Made by a program: the position numbers and the translations under genes
The notes under the pieces: generated by a model
Told to the model about the DNA's origin: nothing
Databases searched by the model: none
Seen by the model: the letters and a program-made list of their open reading frames with translations, nothing else
Shown: positions 35,407-44,579 of the stretch, piece by piece
How the letters are laid out: every line of letters starts with the position of its first letter
Numbering within the stretch: the first letter of the stretch is position 1
DNA from: Fusobacterium sp.
GTDB taxonomy: Bacteria > Fusobacteriota > Fusobacteriia > Fusobacteriales > Fusobacteriaceae
Length of the DNA stretch: 64,000 bases
Direction of reading: 5' to 3'
Assembly: GCF_032477075.1 (NCBI RefSeq)
Contig: NZ_JAWDXO010000011.1
Coordinates: forward strand, 1 to 64,000

Positions 35407-36588
35407 ATGACAAAAATCGTATTAATAAGTGGGAAGGAAAAGAAAATAATAAATTTCTACCCTAATGTTTTTAAAGATGAGATAAAAACTATAATAGGAA
35501 CTGTAAAAAATGGAGATATAGTAGATGTATGTTCAGCTGATATGGCTTTTGTAGGAAGAGGGTATATAACAGATTCCACATCAGCTTATGTGAGAATACT
35601 TACAACAAAAGATGAAAAAATAGATAAAAGCTTTATTCAAGAAAAAATCAGAAAAGCTTATAAAAAAAGAGAACATCTTTTTAATGAAACCAATTGTATA
35701 AGAGCTTTTTTTTCAGAAGGGGATGGAATTCCTGGATTGGTTATAGATAAATTTGATAAATATGTATCTGTGCAGTTTAGAAATTCTGGAGTGGAAACTT
35801 TCAGACAGGATATAATAAACAGCATTAAAAAAATAATTAAACCAAAGGGAATCTATGAAAGAAGTGATGTTGAAAATAGAACTCTTGAAGGGGTAGAGCA
35901 AAAAACAGGAATTATTTTTGGTGAAATACCTGAAAGAATTATTATGGAAGATAATGAAATTAAATATAATATAGATATAATTGATGGACAAAAAACTGGA
36001 TTTTTCTTAGACCAAAGAGAATCAAGAAAGTTTATAAGAAAATATATCACAAAAGATACTAAGTTTTTAGATGTATTTTCAAGCAGTGGAGGATTTTCAA
36101 TGGCTGCTTTGAAAGAAAATTGTAAAAAAGTAGTGGCTATAGATAAAGAATCTCATGCATTAGAGCTATGTAGAGAAAACTATGTTTTAAATGAATTTGC
36201 AGGAGATTTTGTAACTATGGAAGGAGATGCTTTTCTTTTATTAAAAACTTTAGTAGGAAGGGGAGAAAAATTTAATATAATCACTTTGGATCCCCCTTCT
36301 TTAATAAAAAGAAAGGCTGATATTCATAGAGGAAGAGATTTTTTCTTTGACCTTTGTGATAACAGTTTTAAACTTTTAAATGATGATGGAATACTTGGAG
36401 TAATAACTTGTGCGTATCATATGTCTCTTCAAGATTTGATAGAAGTAACAAGAATGGCAGCATCTAAGAATGGAAAACTTCTTCAGGTGATAGGTATAAA
36501 TTATCAGCCAGAGGATCACCCATGGATACTTCATGTGCCAGAAACTTTATATTTAAAAGCTTTATGGGTAAAAATAGTAGATAATTAA
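35407..36588 (+). CDS. Class I SAM-dependent rRNA methyltransferase (RlmI-like)
   Basis: N-terminal PUA-like domain (about 1-75) followed by a Rossmann methyltransferase. SAM motif I is FLDVFSSSGGFSMAAL near residue 220. TLDPPSLIKRK near 295 is the conserved DPP motif, and the Cys of VITCAYHMS near 337 matches the proposed catalytic Cys of the RlmI group, which makes 5-methylcytosine in 23S rRNA. FLDQRESRK is also conserved. 393 residues. The exact target base is inferred from E. coli RlmI. Confidence 0.85.
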   Translation: MTKIVLISGKEKKIINFYPNVFKDEIKTIIGTVKNGDIVDVCSADMAFVGRGYITDSTSAYVRILTTKDEKIDKSFIQEKIRKAYKKREHLFNETNCIRAFFSEGDGIPGLVIDKFDKYVSVQFRNSGVETFRQDIINSIKKIIKPKGIYERSDVENRTLEGVEQKTGIIFGEIPERIIMEDNEIKYNIDIIDGQKTGFFLDQRESRKFIRKYITKDTKFLDVFSSSGGFSMAALKENCKKVVAIDKESHALELCRENYVLNEFAGDFVTMEGDAFLLLKTLVGRGEKFNIITLDPPSLIKRKADIHRGRDFFFDLCDNSFKLLNDDGILGVITCAYHMSLQDLIEVTRMAASKNGKLLQVIGINYQPEDHPWILHVPETLYLKALWVKIVDN

Positions 36589-36605
36589 TAAGAAAGGTGG
36601 TAGGA

Positions 36606-37139
36606 ATGTATTTAGATATATTAGTAGGGATTATAATAGTTTTTTCTCTTATTTATGGACTGAGAAATGGATTATTTGTTGAATTTTTAGCTATTTTTGG
36701 ATTAATAGTAAATTTTATCATTGCTAAAAAATATACTCCAGCAGTAATAGAATTTTTAGGACTATCAAAAGATAAAGATCGTTATTTTGTAACATATATA
36801 ATAACTTTTTGGGCAGTTTATATTTTGTTAGGTATAGTTATACACTTGGTAAGAAATGTCCTTAAAAATCAAAGTAAAGGAATAGTGACAAGAGTATTAG
36901 GTGGAGCAATTGGAATAGCGAAAGGAGTACTTCTTTCTGTTCTTATTCTTTTAATTTATAATTATTCAACAGATATGTTTACGAAGCTGAAAAAATATTC
37001 TAAAGGAAGTTATGCAAATGAGCTTTTTCTAGAAGTGGTTCCAAATATAGAAAAATATGTACCTGAAGTTTTTCAAGATAAAATAAAAGAATTAAAAAAT
37101 TTGGAGTTAGTCAATAGATATGTCAATAAACTTTTTTAG
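36606..37139 (+). CDS. CvpA family membrane protein
   Basis: Four to five predicted helices in 177 residues, beginning MYLDILVGIIIVFSLIYGLRNGLFVE, which matches the CvpA/colicin V production family. The family affects envelope or septal processes; the molecular activity is not known. The ATG at 36606 with AAAGGTGG upstream is preferred to the GTG at 36597. It lies in an envelope gene neighbourhood just before lptF. Confidence 0.85.
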   Translation: MYLDILVGIIIVFSLIYGLRNGLFVEFLAIFGLIVNFIIAKKYTPAVIEFLGLSKDKDRYFVTYIITFWAVYILLGIVIHLVRNVLKNQSKGIVTRVLGGAIGIAKGVLLSVLILLIYNYSTDMFTKLKKYSKGSYANELFLEVVPNIEKYVPEVFQDKIKELKNLELVNRYVNKLF

Positions 37140-37148
37140 GAGAAATTC

Positions 37149-38225
37149 ATGAAAATAATAGAAAAATATATTTTAGAAGAGGTGAAAATGCCAATATTAT
37201 TTGGGATCTCTTTATTTACATTTATTTTTCTCATAGATATAATAGTGGCTATGATGGAAAATATAATAGTTAAAGGGATATCAATTATTGATATAATGAG
37301 GATATTGTCATTTTATCTTCCACCTATTTTATCTCAGACTATTCCTATGGGAATATTTTTAGGAGTAATGCTGACATTTTCAAAATTTACAAGAACTAGT
37401 GAAGCAACAGCTATGAATTCTATTGGTATGGATCTTAAAGAGATAGTAAAACCTATATTTATTCTGGCAGGTATCACTACGCTTTTTATATTTTTTCTTC
37501 AAGAAAGTATAATTCCAAGATCATTTAGTAAACTCCAATATATAACTACTAAGATAGCTTATGAAAATCCTGTGTTTCAACTAAAAGAAAAAACTTTTAT
37601 AGATGAGGTTGATGAATATAACCTTTATATAGATAGAATAGAAGGAAAAGATAGAATCGCTCAAGGAGTTCTTATATTTCAAAAAGATGAAGATGTGGCC
37701 TTTCCTACTGTTTTGGTGGGAAAAGAAGCTTATTGGAAAGATTCTTCAATGGTAATAACAGATTCTAAATTTTATGATTTTGATGAAGAAGGAAAAGAAA
37801 AGCTTAGAGGAGAATTTGATGATAAAAAAGTTCCTCTTACTGCTTATTTTGATGGAATAGATATTAAGGTAAAAGATATAGAAGCTATGAGTATAAGTAT
37901 GCTTATTAAAGAGATGAAAGAGCTTCCTAAAAATGAAAAAATACCATTTAAAGTGGAAATAAATAGAAAACTAGCTCTACCATTATCTACAATAATGCTT
38001 TCTTTACTTGGAGTGTTTATTTCAATAGGACATCATAGAAGTGGGAAAGGAGCTAATTTTGCTTTGAGTCTTGCAGTAATATTTTCATATATAACATTTC
38101 TGAACATAGGAATGGTTATGGCTAACAGAGGCAAAATTCCTCCATTTATAGGAGTATGGACACCAAATATAATTTTATTTTTAGTGACTTTCTATTTCTA
38201 TAAGAAAAAATCTAGGGGGATATAA
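37149..38225 (+). CDS. lptF: LPS export permease, YjgP/YjgQ family (LptF or LptG)
   Basis: Three helices, a periplasmic jellyroll (about residues 125-250) and three further helices, as in LptF/LptG. N-terminal EKYILEEVKMPILFG and the conserved QTIPMGIFLGVMLTF support the family. It forms the membrane dimer that extracts LPS with LptB and passes it to the LptC/A bridge. The next gene is a paralogue starting at the base after this stop. Assigning F to this one and G to the next follows gene order and is not proven by the sequence. Confidence 0.88.
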   Translation: MKIIEKYILEEVKMPILFGISLFTFIFLIDIIVAMMENIIVKGISIIDIMRILSFYLPPILSQTIPMGIFLGVMLTFSKFTRTSEATAMNSIGMDLKEIVKPIFILAGITTLFIFFLQESIIPRSFSKLQYITTKIAYENPVFQLKEKTFIDEVDEYNLYIDRIEGKDRIAQGVLIFQKDEDVAFPTVLVGKEAYWKDSSMVITDSKFYDFDEEGKEKLRGEFDDKKVPLTAYFDGIDIKVKDIEAMSISMLIKEMKELPKNEKIPFKVEINRKLALPLSTIMLSLLGVFISIGHHRSGKGANFALSLAVIFSYITFLNIGMVMANRGKIPPFIGVWTPNIILFLVTFYFYKKKSRGI

Positions 38226-39314
38226 ATGAAAATAAAAATAATAGATAAGTATATAAGTAAAAATTTTATAAAATCATTTTTTCTTAGTTTAATAGCTTTT
38301 ATAGGAATATTTTTAGTAAGTCAATTATTTAAAGTTATAAGATATGTAAGTGATGGACGATTTTCAGCAGATGAATCAATAATTTATATATTTACAATGA
38401 TACCAAAAATATTGATAGATGTAGCACCGTTAGCAGTGCTTTTAGGCTCATTAATGACAGTGAGTTCTATGGCTTCAAATCTTGAAGTAATATCATTGAA
38501 AACAGCTGGAATAAGTTTTAAAAGAATAGTACTTTTTCCTATTCTCATTTCAGCAATAATCGCTGTAATGGTTTTTTACATAAATGATAGTCTTTATCCT
38601 TATTCAATAAGAAAAAATAGAGAGATAAAAGATGGTGAAAGAACAAAAAGAGAAATGCCAGCAGAAAAAAGAAATGCTTTTTTACGAGGAGAAAATTCTA
38701 ACTATGTTTACCTTATGGGAAAAATAAATAGAGAAACTGGTTTTGGTGAAAATATAGAAATAGTTGATTTGAATGAAGAATTTAATAAAGTTGAAAGAAT
38801 AATTACTGCAAAAGAAGGAAGATATAATTTTACAAAAAAAGTATGGGTACTGAAAGATGCTAGTATTTATAATGGACAAAAATTAGAAAAAGCCAAAGAA
38901 ATAAAAATTTTTATGGAAGATAAATATAATGATGAACCAGATAAATTTATAACTAAAAGTGTAGAACCTAAAACCCTTACCATAAAAGAACTAAAAAAAT
39001 CTGTAAGAGAAATAAAGAGTATAGGTGGGGATACAAGGGAACTTCTTGTTGAAATTGGAAACAGGTATTCTTTTCCATTTTCAAGCTTTATAATTTCATT
39101 TTTAGGTCTTTCCCTTGGAAGCAGATATGTAAGAGGAGCATCTGCAATAAGTATGGCATTATCTGTAGCCTTAGGATATGGATATTATATAGTGCAGGCT
39201 TCTTTTGAGGCTTTAAGTATAAATGGATTTTTAAACCCATTTATCAGTGGTTGGATTCCTAATGTAATCTTTTTGGGAATAGGAATGTATTTTATGTACA
39301 GAGCAGAATATTAA
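38226..39314 (+). CDS. lptG: LPS export permease, YjgP/YjgQ family (LptG or LptF)
   Basis: Same architecture as the preceding paralogue: IIDKYISKNFIKSFFLSLIAF start, DVAPLAVLLGSLMTVSS in the second helix region, periplasmic jellyroll at about 130-250 and three C-terminal helices with FPFSSFIISFLGLSLG. It starts immediately after the stop of the upstream gene, with GGGGGATATAA as ribosome-binding site inside it. Together with LptB and the fused bridge it completes the inner-membrane part of the Lpt machine. Confidence 0.88.
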   Translation: MKIKIIDKYISKNFIKSFFLSLIAFIGIFLVSQLFKVIRYVSDGRFSADESIIYIFTMIPKILIDVAPLAVLLGSLMTVSSMASNLEVISLKTAGISFKRIVLFPILISAIIAVMVFYINDSLYPYSIRKNREIKDGERTKREMPAEKRNAFLRGENSNYVYLMGKINRETGFGENIEIVDLNEEFNKVERIITAKEGRYNFTKKVWVLKDASIYNGQKLEKAKEIKIFMEDKYNDEPDKFITKSVEPKTLTIKELKKSVREIKSIGGDTRELLVEIGNRYSFPFSSFIISFLGLSLGSRYVRGASAISMALSVALGYGYYIVQASFEALSINGFLNPFISGWIPNVIFLGIGMYFMYRAEY

Positions 39315-39329
39315 GAGTGGAGTGAGTAA

Positions 39330-40553
39330 ATGAATGTAGAAATTAGAAAATTAGACAATGGTATACCTGTTTTAATGGAAAATATAGACAGTGTAAGTAC
39401 TGTAAGTCTTGGAATATTTGTTAATACTGGATCAAGAAATGAATATCCAGATGAAAGTGGAGTTTCTCATTTTGTAGAACATATGATGTTTAAAGGAACA
39501 AGAACTAGGAGTGCAAAAGAAATATCAGAATTAATAGATAATGAAGGAGGATTAATAAATGCATATACAAGCAGAGATATAACTGCATACTACATACAAA
39601 TGCTTTCAAGCAAAATAGATACAGGCATAGATGTGCTGTCAGATATGTTTTTAAATTCTACTTTTACACAAGAGAATCTAGATAAGGAAAGAAATGTGAT
39701 TATAGAAGAAATAAGAATGTATGATGATATTCCAGAAGAGATAGTGCATGATGAAAATGTAAAGTATGCAATAACTGGAGTACAGTCAAATATAGTGTTA
39801 GGAACTATAGAGAGTCTTAATAATATAACTAGAGAAAAATTTTTGAAATATTTTGATGAACAATATGTAGCATCAAATATAGTAGTATCTGTTGCTGGAA
39901 AAATAGATTTTGATCATGTAGTAGCAGAACTGAATAAAGGTTTGGGAAAATTCAGAGACAGTAATTTTAAAAGAGATATGGATGTGTCTTTCACAATAAA
40001 TCATGGTGAAAATAGAATAAAGAGAGAAACTAATCAAGTGCATCTTTGCTTCAATACAAGAGGAAACAGTCAGATAGAAGATATGAAGTATCCTGGTGCT
40101 ATAATTTCAAGTGTGTTAGCTGGAAATATGAGTTCAAGATTATTTCAAAAGATAAGAGAAGAAAGAGGGCTGGCTTATTCAGTTTATAGCTATGGAACAG
40201 CATTTATAGAAGGAGGACTTTTCACTATATATGCAGGAACCACTAAAGAAAGTTATCAAGAAGTTATAGATATAATTAAAGAAGAGTTTGAAGATATAAA
40301 GAAAAATGGAATAACTTCTTATGAACTTCAAAAATCTAAAAATCAGTTTTTAAGTATGCTTACTTTCAGTCTTGAAAATAGTAAGGGAAAAATGACAAGA
40401 ATGGCTAGTGCTTATATGCTTTATGGAAGAATAACTGAAATTGATGAGATAATATCAAAAATAGAGAATATAACATTAGAAGATATAAAAAAGACAGCAG
40501 AATATTTATTCCAAGAAGAATTTTATTCTTGCACAATACTTGGGGATATATAA
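39330..40553 (+). CDS. M16 family zinc metallopeptidase
   Basis: Inverted zinc motif HFVEH at residues 47-51 with the distal Glu in NVIIEEIRMYDD near 127, as in processing peptidase-like M16B enzymes (YmxG/PepR). 407 residues covers both M16 halves, the second carrying the conserved IREERGLAYSVYSYG. No signal peptide, so probably cytoplasmic. dut follows 12 bases later; M16-dut adjacency is seen in several Firmicutes and Fusobacteria. Substrate unknown. Confidence 0.9.
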   Translation: MNVEIRKLDNGIPVLMENIDSVSTVSLGIFVNTGSRNEYPDESGVSHFVEHMMFKGTRTRSAKEISELIDNEGGLINAYTSRDITAYYIQMLSSKIDTGIDVLSDMFLNSTFTQENLDKERNVIIEEIRMYDDIPEEIVHDENVKYAITGVQSNIVLGTIESLNNITREKFLKYFDEQYVASNIVVSVAGKIDFDHVVAELNKGLGKFRDSNFKRDMDVSFTINHGENRIKRETNQVHLCFNTRGNSQIEDMKYPGAIISSVLAGNMSSRLFQKIREERGLAYSVYSYGTAFIEGGLFTIYAGTTKESYQEVIDIIKEEFEDIKKNGITSYELQKSKNQFLSMLTFSLENSKGKMTRMASAYMLYGRITEIDEIISKIENITLEDIKKTAEYLFQEEFYSCTILGDI

Positions 40554-40565
40554 AGGAGATTAGTA

Positions 40566-41006
40566 ATGGAAAAAGTTATAGTAAAAGTAGTAAAAGAGGA
40601 AAATGTGTCACTTCCAAAATATGAAACATCTGGTTCAGCAGGAATGGATGTAAGAGCGAATATAGGGGAGGCAATAGTGTTAGGGTCACTAGAAAGAATA
40701 TTAGTTCCAACAGGACTTAAAATTGCTATACCTGAAGGATATGAAGTACAGGTAAGACCTAGAAGCGGTTTGGCAATCAAGCATGGAATAACTCTTTTAA
40801 ATACACCTGGGACTATAGATAGTGACTATAGAGGAGAATTGAAGATAATAATGGTAAATCTTAGTAAAGATGAGTATATAATAAATCCTCAAGAAAGGAT
40901 AGGACAACTCATTTTAAATAAAGTTGCACAAATGGAATTGATAGAGGTAGACTCTTTAGATGAAACAGAAAGAGGAGCAGGAGGATTTGGTCATACAGGA
41001 AAATAA
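40566..41006 (+). CDS. dut: Deoxyuridine 5'-triphosphate nucleotidohydrolase
   Basis: Trimeric dUTPase that keeps uracil out of DNA and supplies dUMP. The five motifs are in order: GSAGMDVRA, PRSGLAIKHG, NTPGTIDSDYRGEL, RIGQLIL and the C-terminal ERGAGGFGHTG that closes the active site. 146 residues is the classical size. Co-transcribed with the M16 peptidase and rodA. Confidence 0.96.
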   Translation: MEKVIVKVVKEENVSLPKYETSGSAGMDVRANIGEAIVLGSLERILVPTGLKIAIPEGYEVQVRPRSGLAIKHGITLLNTPGTIDSDYRGELKIIMVNLSKDEYIINPQERIGQLILNKVAQMELIEVDSLDETERGAGGFGHTGK

Positions 41007-41019
41007 GGAGTAACAATAT

Positions 41020-42126
41020 ATGGGAAAAAGCAGAGATACAGCTTTAATTTTAAAAAAGATAAAAAAAATGAATAACCTTCTTCTGCTTAATGCAGTGATT
41101 ATCGTTGTGATAAGTGTACTGACAATTTATAGTGCAACTATACATAAAACAACCCTTTTTTATAAAAGGGAAGCTTTTTGGGGAATAATAGGTATTTTTG
41201 TATATCTATTTTTTTCTTTTGTAGATTATAGAAAATATGCTAAGTATTATAAATTAATTTATATTTTTAATATTTTAGTTTTGCTTTCAGTATATGTATT
41301 AGGGGTAAAAAGACTTGGAGCTCAGAGATGGATAGATCTTGGTCCTATAAGTATACAGCCTTCTGAAATAGGAAAGATACTTGTTATCTTAACTTTTTCA
41401 GAATTTCTTGTTTCAAAATATAGGGATAGGTTTGTAGGATTAAAAAGTGTCTTGATATCCTTTCTTCATATTCTTCCAGTATTTGTATTAATATTAAGAC
41501 AGCCTGATTTAGGAACTGCTCTTATACTTATGATGACTTATTTTGTTTTGATATTTATACATGGGATAGATTGGAAATCAATAATAATAATGATTATTAC
41601 AGGAATTATATCTTTGCCAACAGCATTTTTCTTTTTTTTAAAAGATTATCAAAAACAGAGAGTGCTTACATTTTTGAATCCTGAAGCTGATCTTTTGGGA
41701 AGTGGATGGAATGTTACACAATCTATGATAGCTATTGGTTCTGGGGGCCTTTATGGGAAAGGATTTTTAAATAGTACTCAAAGTAAACTAAGATTTCTTC
41801 CAGAATCACATACAGACTTTATAGGATCAGTATTTTTAGAAGAGAGAGGCTTTGTAGGAGGTATTGTTCTATTGGGGTTGTACCTTATTTTAATTTTACA
41901 AATAGTCTATATAGCAGATACTACAGAAGATAAATATGGAAAATTAATTTGTTATGGAATAGCTTCTATATTTTTATTTCACTTGATAATAAATGTGGGT
42001 ATGATAATGGGAATAATGCCAGTAACTGGAAAACCTCTTCTTTTAATGAGTTATGGAGGAACTTCACTTTTAATAAGTTTTATGATGCTTGGAATTGTTC
42101 AAAGTGTAAAGATGTACAGAGATTAG
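41020..42126 (+). CDS. rodA: Rod shape-determining peptidoglycan polymerase RodA
   Basis: SEDS-family glycosyltransferase with about ten helices. Diagnostic blocks are RWIDLGPISIQPSEIGKI, LRQPDLGTALI and LPESHTDFIGSVFLEERGF with the catalytic-site Asp, then GKPLLLMSYGG. RodA is preferred over FtsW by sequence feel and by its envelope-synthesis neighbourhood, not by proof. 368 residues. The cognate class B PBP is not in the window. Confidence 0.88.
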   Translation: MGKSRDTALILKKIKKMNNLLLLNAVIIVVISVLTIYSATIHKTTLFYKREAFWGIIGIFVYLFFSFVDYRKYAKYYKLIYIFNILVLLSVYVLGVKRLGAQRWIDLGPISIQPSEIGKILVILTFSEFLVSKYRDRFVGLKSVLISFLHILPVFVLILRQPDLGTALILMMTYFVLIFIHGIDWKSIIIMIITGIISLPTAFFFFLKDYQKQRVLTFLNPEADLLGSGWNVTQSMIAIGSGGLYGKGFLNSTQSKLRFLPESHTDFIGSVFLEERGFVGGIVLLGLYLILILQIVYIADTTEDKYGKLICYGIASIFLFHLIINVGMIMGIMPVTGKPLLLMSYGGTSLLISFMMLGIVQSVKMYRD

Positions 42127-42133
42127 GAGTAAT

Positions 42134-43006
42134 ATGGAATACAAAGTGGATAAAGAGTTTGAAGATGTAAGGCTGGATAAGTTTCTTAGAAAAAAATATG
42201 AAGAAACACCATTAACTGAAATTTTTAAGGGAATAAGAACTGGTAAAATAAAAGTTAATGGGAAAAAAAGTAAAGAGAATTACAGGCTTCAACTCAATGA
42301 TGAGATAAAAGTTTTTTTTAAAAGTGGAGAAACTAAAGAAGAAAAATTATTAGAGATTGAAGATAAAGAGATTGAAAAAATAAAAAAATCTATTGTTTAT
42401 GAAGATGAGAATATTCTTATTTTTAATAAGAAAAGTAATATGGTTATGCATAAAGGAAGTGGTTATGATTTTGGAATATCAGAAATTTTAAAAGGATATT
42501 TAAAAAATTCTAACTTTAACTTTGTAAATAGGATAGACAAGGCAACTTCTGGGTTAATCATAGGTGCTAAATCTTTAGTAACAGCTAGAGAATTGGCTGA
42601 AGAGATAAGAAATAAAAATATAAAAAAGAAATATTATATTCTTGTAGAAGGAATAATAAAGAATAAGGAATTTACTATAAAAAGTTATTTAAAAAAAATA
42701 GAGGATAAAGTTATAGAAGTAAAAGAGTTTGAAGAAGGAGCAAAGGAAAGTATAAGTTACTTTAAAGTAAAAAAATATGGAAAAGAGTGTACATTACTTG
42801 AAGGAACTCTTGGAAGTGGAAGAACGCATCAATTGAGAGTTCAATTATCTAATATGGGAAATGCAATAATAGGTGACACTAAATATGGAAAAGGAAAAGA
42901 GAAAATTATGTATCTATTTTCTCACTACTTAAAAATAAAAAAATATGGAATAGAAATAGATCTTCCTATTCCAGATGAATATATTAAAAGACTTGGTAGT
43001 AATTAA
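42134..43006 (+). CDS. RluA-family RNA pseudouridine synthase
   Basis: N-terminal S4 RNA-binding domain (RLDKFLRKKY... about 1-65) and a catalytic domain with NRIDKATSGLIIGAKS near residue 135, which holds the catalytic Asp, followed by the conserved GSGRTHQLRVQL and GDTKYG. 290 residues. The usual HRLD is NRID here; His is not catalytic, so activity is plausible. It is most like RluC/RluD enzymes acting on 23S rRNA, but the target sites are not determined. Starts seven bases after rodA. Confidence 0.88.
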   Translation: MEYKVDKEFEDVRLDKFLRKKYEETPLTEIFKGIRTGKIKVNGKKSKENYRLQLNDEIKVFFKSGETKEEKLLEIEDKEIEKIKKSIVYEDENILIFNKKSNMVMHKGSGYDFGISEILKGYLKNSNFNFVNRIDKATSGLIIGAKSLVTARELAEEIRNKNIKKKYYILVEGIIKNKEFTIKSYLKKIEDKVIEVKEFEEGAKESISYFKVKKYGKECTLLEGTLGSGRTHQLRVQLSNMGNAIIGDTKYGKGKEKIMYLFSHYLKIKKYGIEIDLPIPDEYIKRLGSN

Positions 43007-43029
43007 ATTTTAACATAGGAGGAAGGAAA

Positions 43030-44334
43030 ATGTCACAAAATAATGGTATTTTAGAAGGAATGTTTAAAATATCTGAAAGAGGAAGTACAGTAAAGCAAGA
43101 AGTTATTGGAGGAGTGACTACATTCCTTGCAATGTCTTACATCATTTTTGTTAATCCATCTATATTAGGAGATGCTGGAATGAATGTGGGAGCTTTGATA
43201 ACAGTAACTTGTCTGGCTTCAGCACTAGCAACTTTATTATCTGGAATTTGGGCAAATACGCCATTTGCACTGGCTCCTGGAATGGGATTAAATGCATTCT
43301 TTACTTATACTTTGGTATTAGGTAAAGGGGTACCTTGGGAAACAGCTCTTGGTATTGTGTTTATCTCTGGATTCTTTTTTCTTTTACTTTCAATTGGGGG
43401 AATAAGAGAGAGAATTGCAAATGCCATACCCCTACCATTGAAAATAGCAGTAGGTGGAGGAATTGGAATGTTTATTACTTTAATAGGACTTAAAAATCTG
43501 GGATTAGTAGTGGCAAGTCCTGCAACACTAGTAGCTTTAGGACCTATAACAGTTCCTGTAATAATAGGAATAGTTGGACTTATTGTAGCTATGGTATTGG
43601 AAATAGAACAGGTAAAAGGTGGGATTCTTATAGGTATAATGGTTTCTACTATTCTAGCTTTTATAACTGGAAATGTGGATATACCTAGCAGAATAGTATC
43701 TTTACCTCCAAGTATTGCACCAATAGCTATGAAATTAGATATACTATCGGCTATGAAGCTTTCTCTAATAGGACCAATATTTTCTTTTATGTTTGTTGAC
43801 TTATTTGATACACTGGGAACTCTTATTTCTTGTTCTAAACAAATGGGAATGGTAGATGAGAAAGGACATATTAAAGGGCTTGGAAGAATGCTTTATACGG
43901 ATGTAAGTGCAACAATATTTGGATCTATGCTGGGGACAAGTACAGTAACTACTTTTGTTGAATCAGCAGCAGGTGTAGCTGTTGGGGCTAGAACTGGATT
44001 AGCTTCAGTTGTTACAGCGATAATGTTTATAGGAGCACTGTTCTTTTCACCAATAGTAGGAGTAGTTCCTGCATATGCAACTGCACCAGCTCTTATTATA
44101 GTTGGTGGGTATATGTTTAAAAATGTGAAAGACTTAGATTTTTCAGATATGAAATCACTATTTTCAGCATTTATTATAATAATAATGATGCCGTTAACAT
44201 ACAGTATAAGTATTGGGTTAAGTTTAGGTTTTCTAACTTATATAATTCTTCATTTAGTGACTGGTGATTTTAAAAAATTAAATGCTACATTATTATTTAT
44301 AGGAGCACTTTGTCTGCTTAATCTTATGGTATAA
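43030..44334 (+). CDS. NCS2-type purine permease (AzgA/PbuG-like)
   Basis: Proton symporter with about 13 hydrophobic segments over 434 residues. It has the AzgA/PbuG signature GGVTTFLAMSYIIFVNP near residue 27, PFALAPGMGLNAFF near 80, and FVDLFDTLGTL plus ESAAGVAVGARTGLASVV in the second half. Substrate is probably adenine, guanine or hypoxanthine. AGGAGGAAGGAAA precedes the ATG. It lies 23 bases after the pseudouridine synthase gene and ends the long run; no purine riboswitch is present in that small gap. Confidence 0.87.
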   Translation: MSQNNGILEGMFKISERGSTVKQEVIGGVTTFLAMSYIIFVNPSILGDAGMNVGALITVTCLASALATLLSGIWANTPFALAPGMGLNAFFTYTLVLGKGVPWETALGIVFISGFFFLLLSIGGIRERIANAIPLPLKIAVGGGIGMFITLIGLKNLGLVVASPATLVALGPITVPVIIGIVGLIVAMVLEIEQVKGGILIGIMVSTILAFITGNVDIPSRIVSLPPSIAPIAMKLDILSAMKLSLIGPIFSFMFVDLFDTLGTLISCSKQMGMVDEKGHIKGLGRMLYTDVSATIFGSMLGTSTVTTFVESAAGVAVGARTGLASVVTAIMFIGALFFSPIVGVVPAYATAPALIIVGGYMFKNVKDLDFSDMKSLFSAFIIIIMMPLTYSISIGLSLGFLTYIILHLVTGDFKKLNATLLFIGALCLLNLMV

Positions 44335-44350
44335 AATAAAGGATAAAGAA

Positions 44351-44388
44351 AAAATCTCTCTTAGAAAAATCCTAAGAGAGATTTTTTT
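44351..44388 (+). terminator. Terminator closing the long run
   Basis: AAAATCTCTCTTAG and CTAAGAGAGATTTT form a perfect 14-bp stem with a seven-base loop, followed by T. Confidence 0.92.
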
Positions 44389-44493
44389 AATTAAAATGAT
44401 ATAAAGAGCTGTATTTTTTTAAGAAAATATTTAAATATATACGTAATAAATACTTTATATATAAAAACAGAACAAAGAAATAAAAAAAATAAC

Positions 44494-44522
44494 TTGAAAT
44501 AATTTTTATTAAGTGGTATAAG
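44494..44522 (+). promoter_or_regulatory. Promoter of the DUF401-MalY-APC cassette
   Basis: TTGAAA and TATAAG are separated by 17 bases, about 57 bases before the TTG start at 44580. I see no operator palindrome in 44389-44579. Confidence 0.6.
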
Positions 44523-44579
44523 ATAGTTAATAGTTAAATAACTTAATTATTAATATAAAAAAGTATTGGGGGGATAAAT

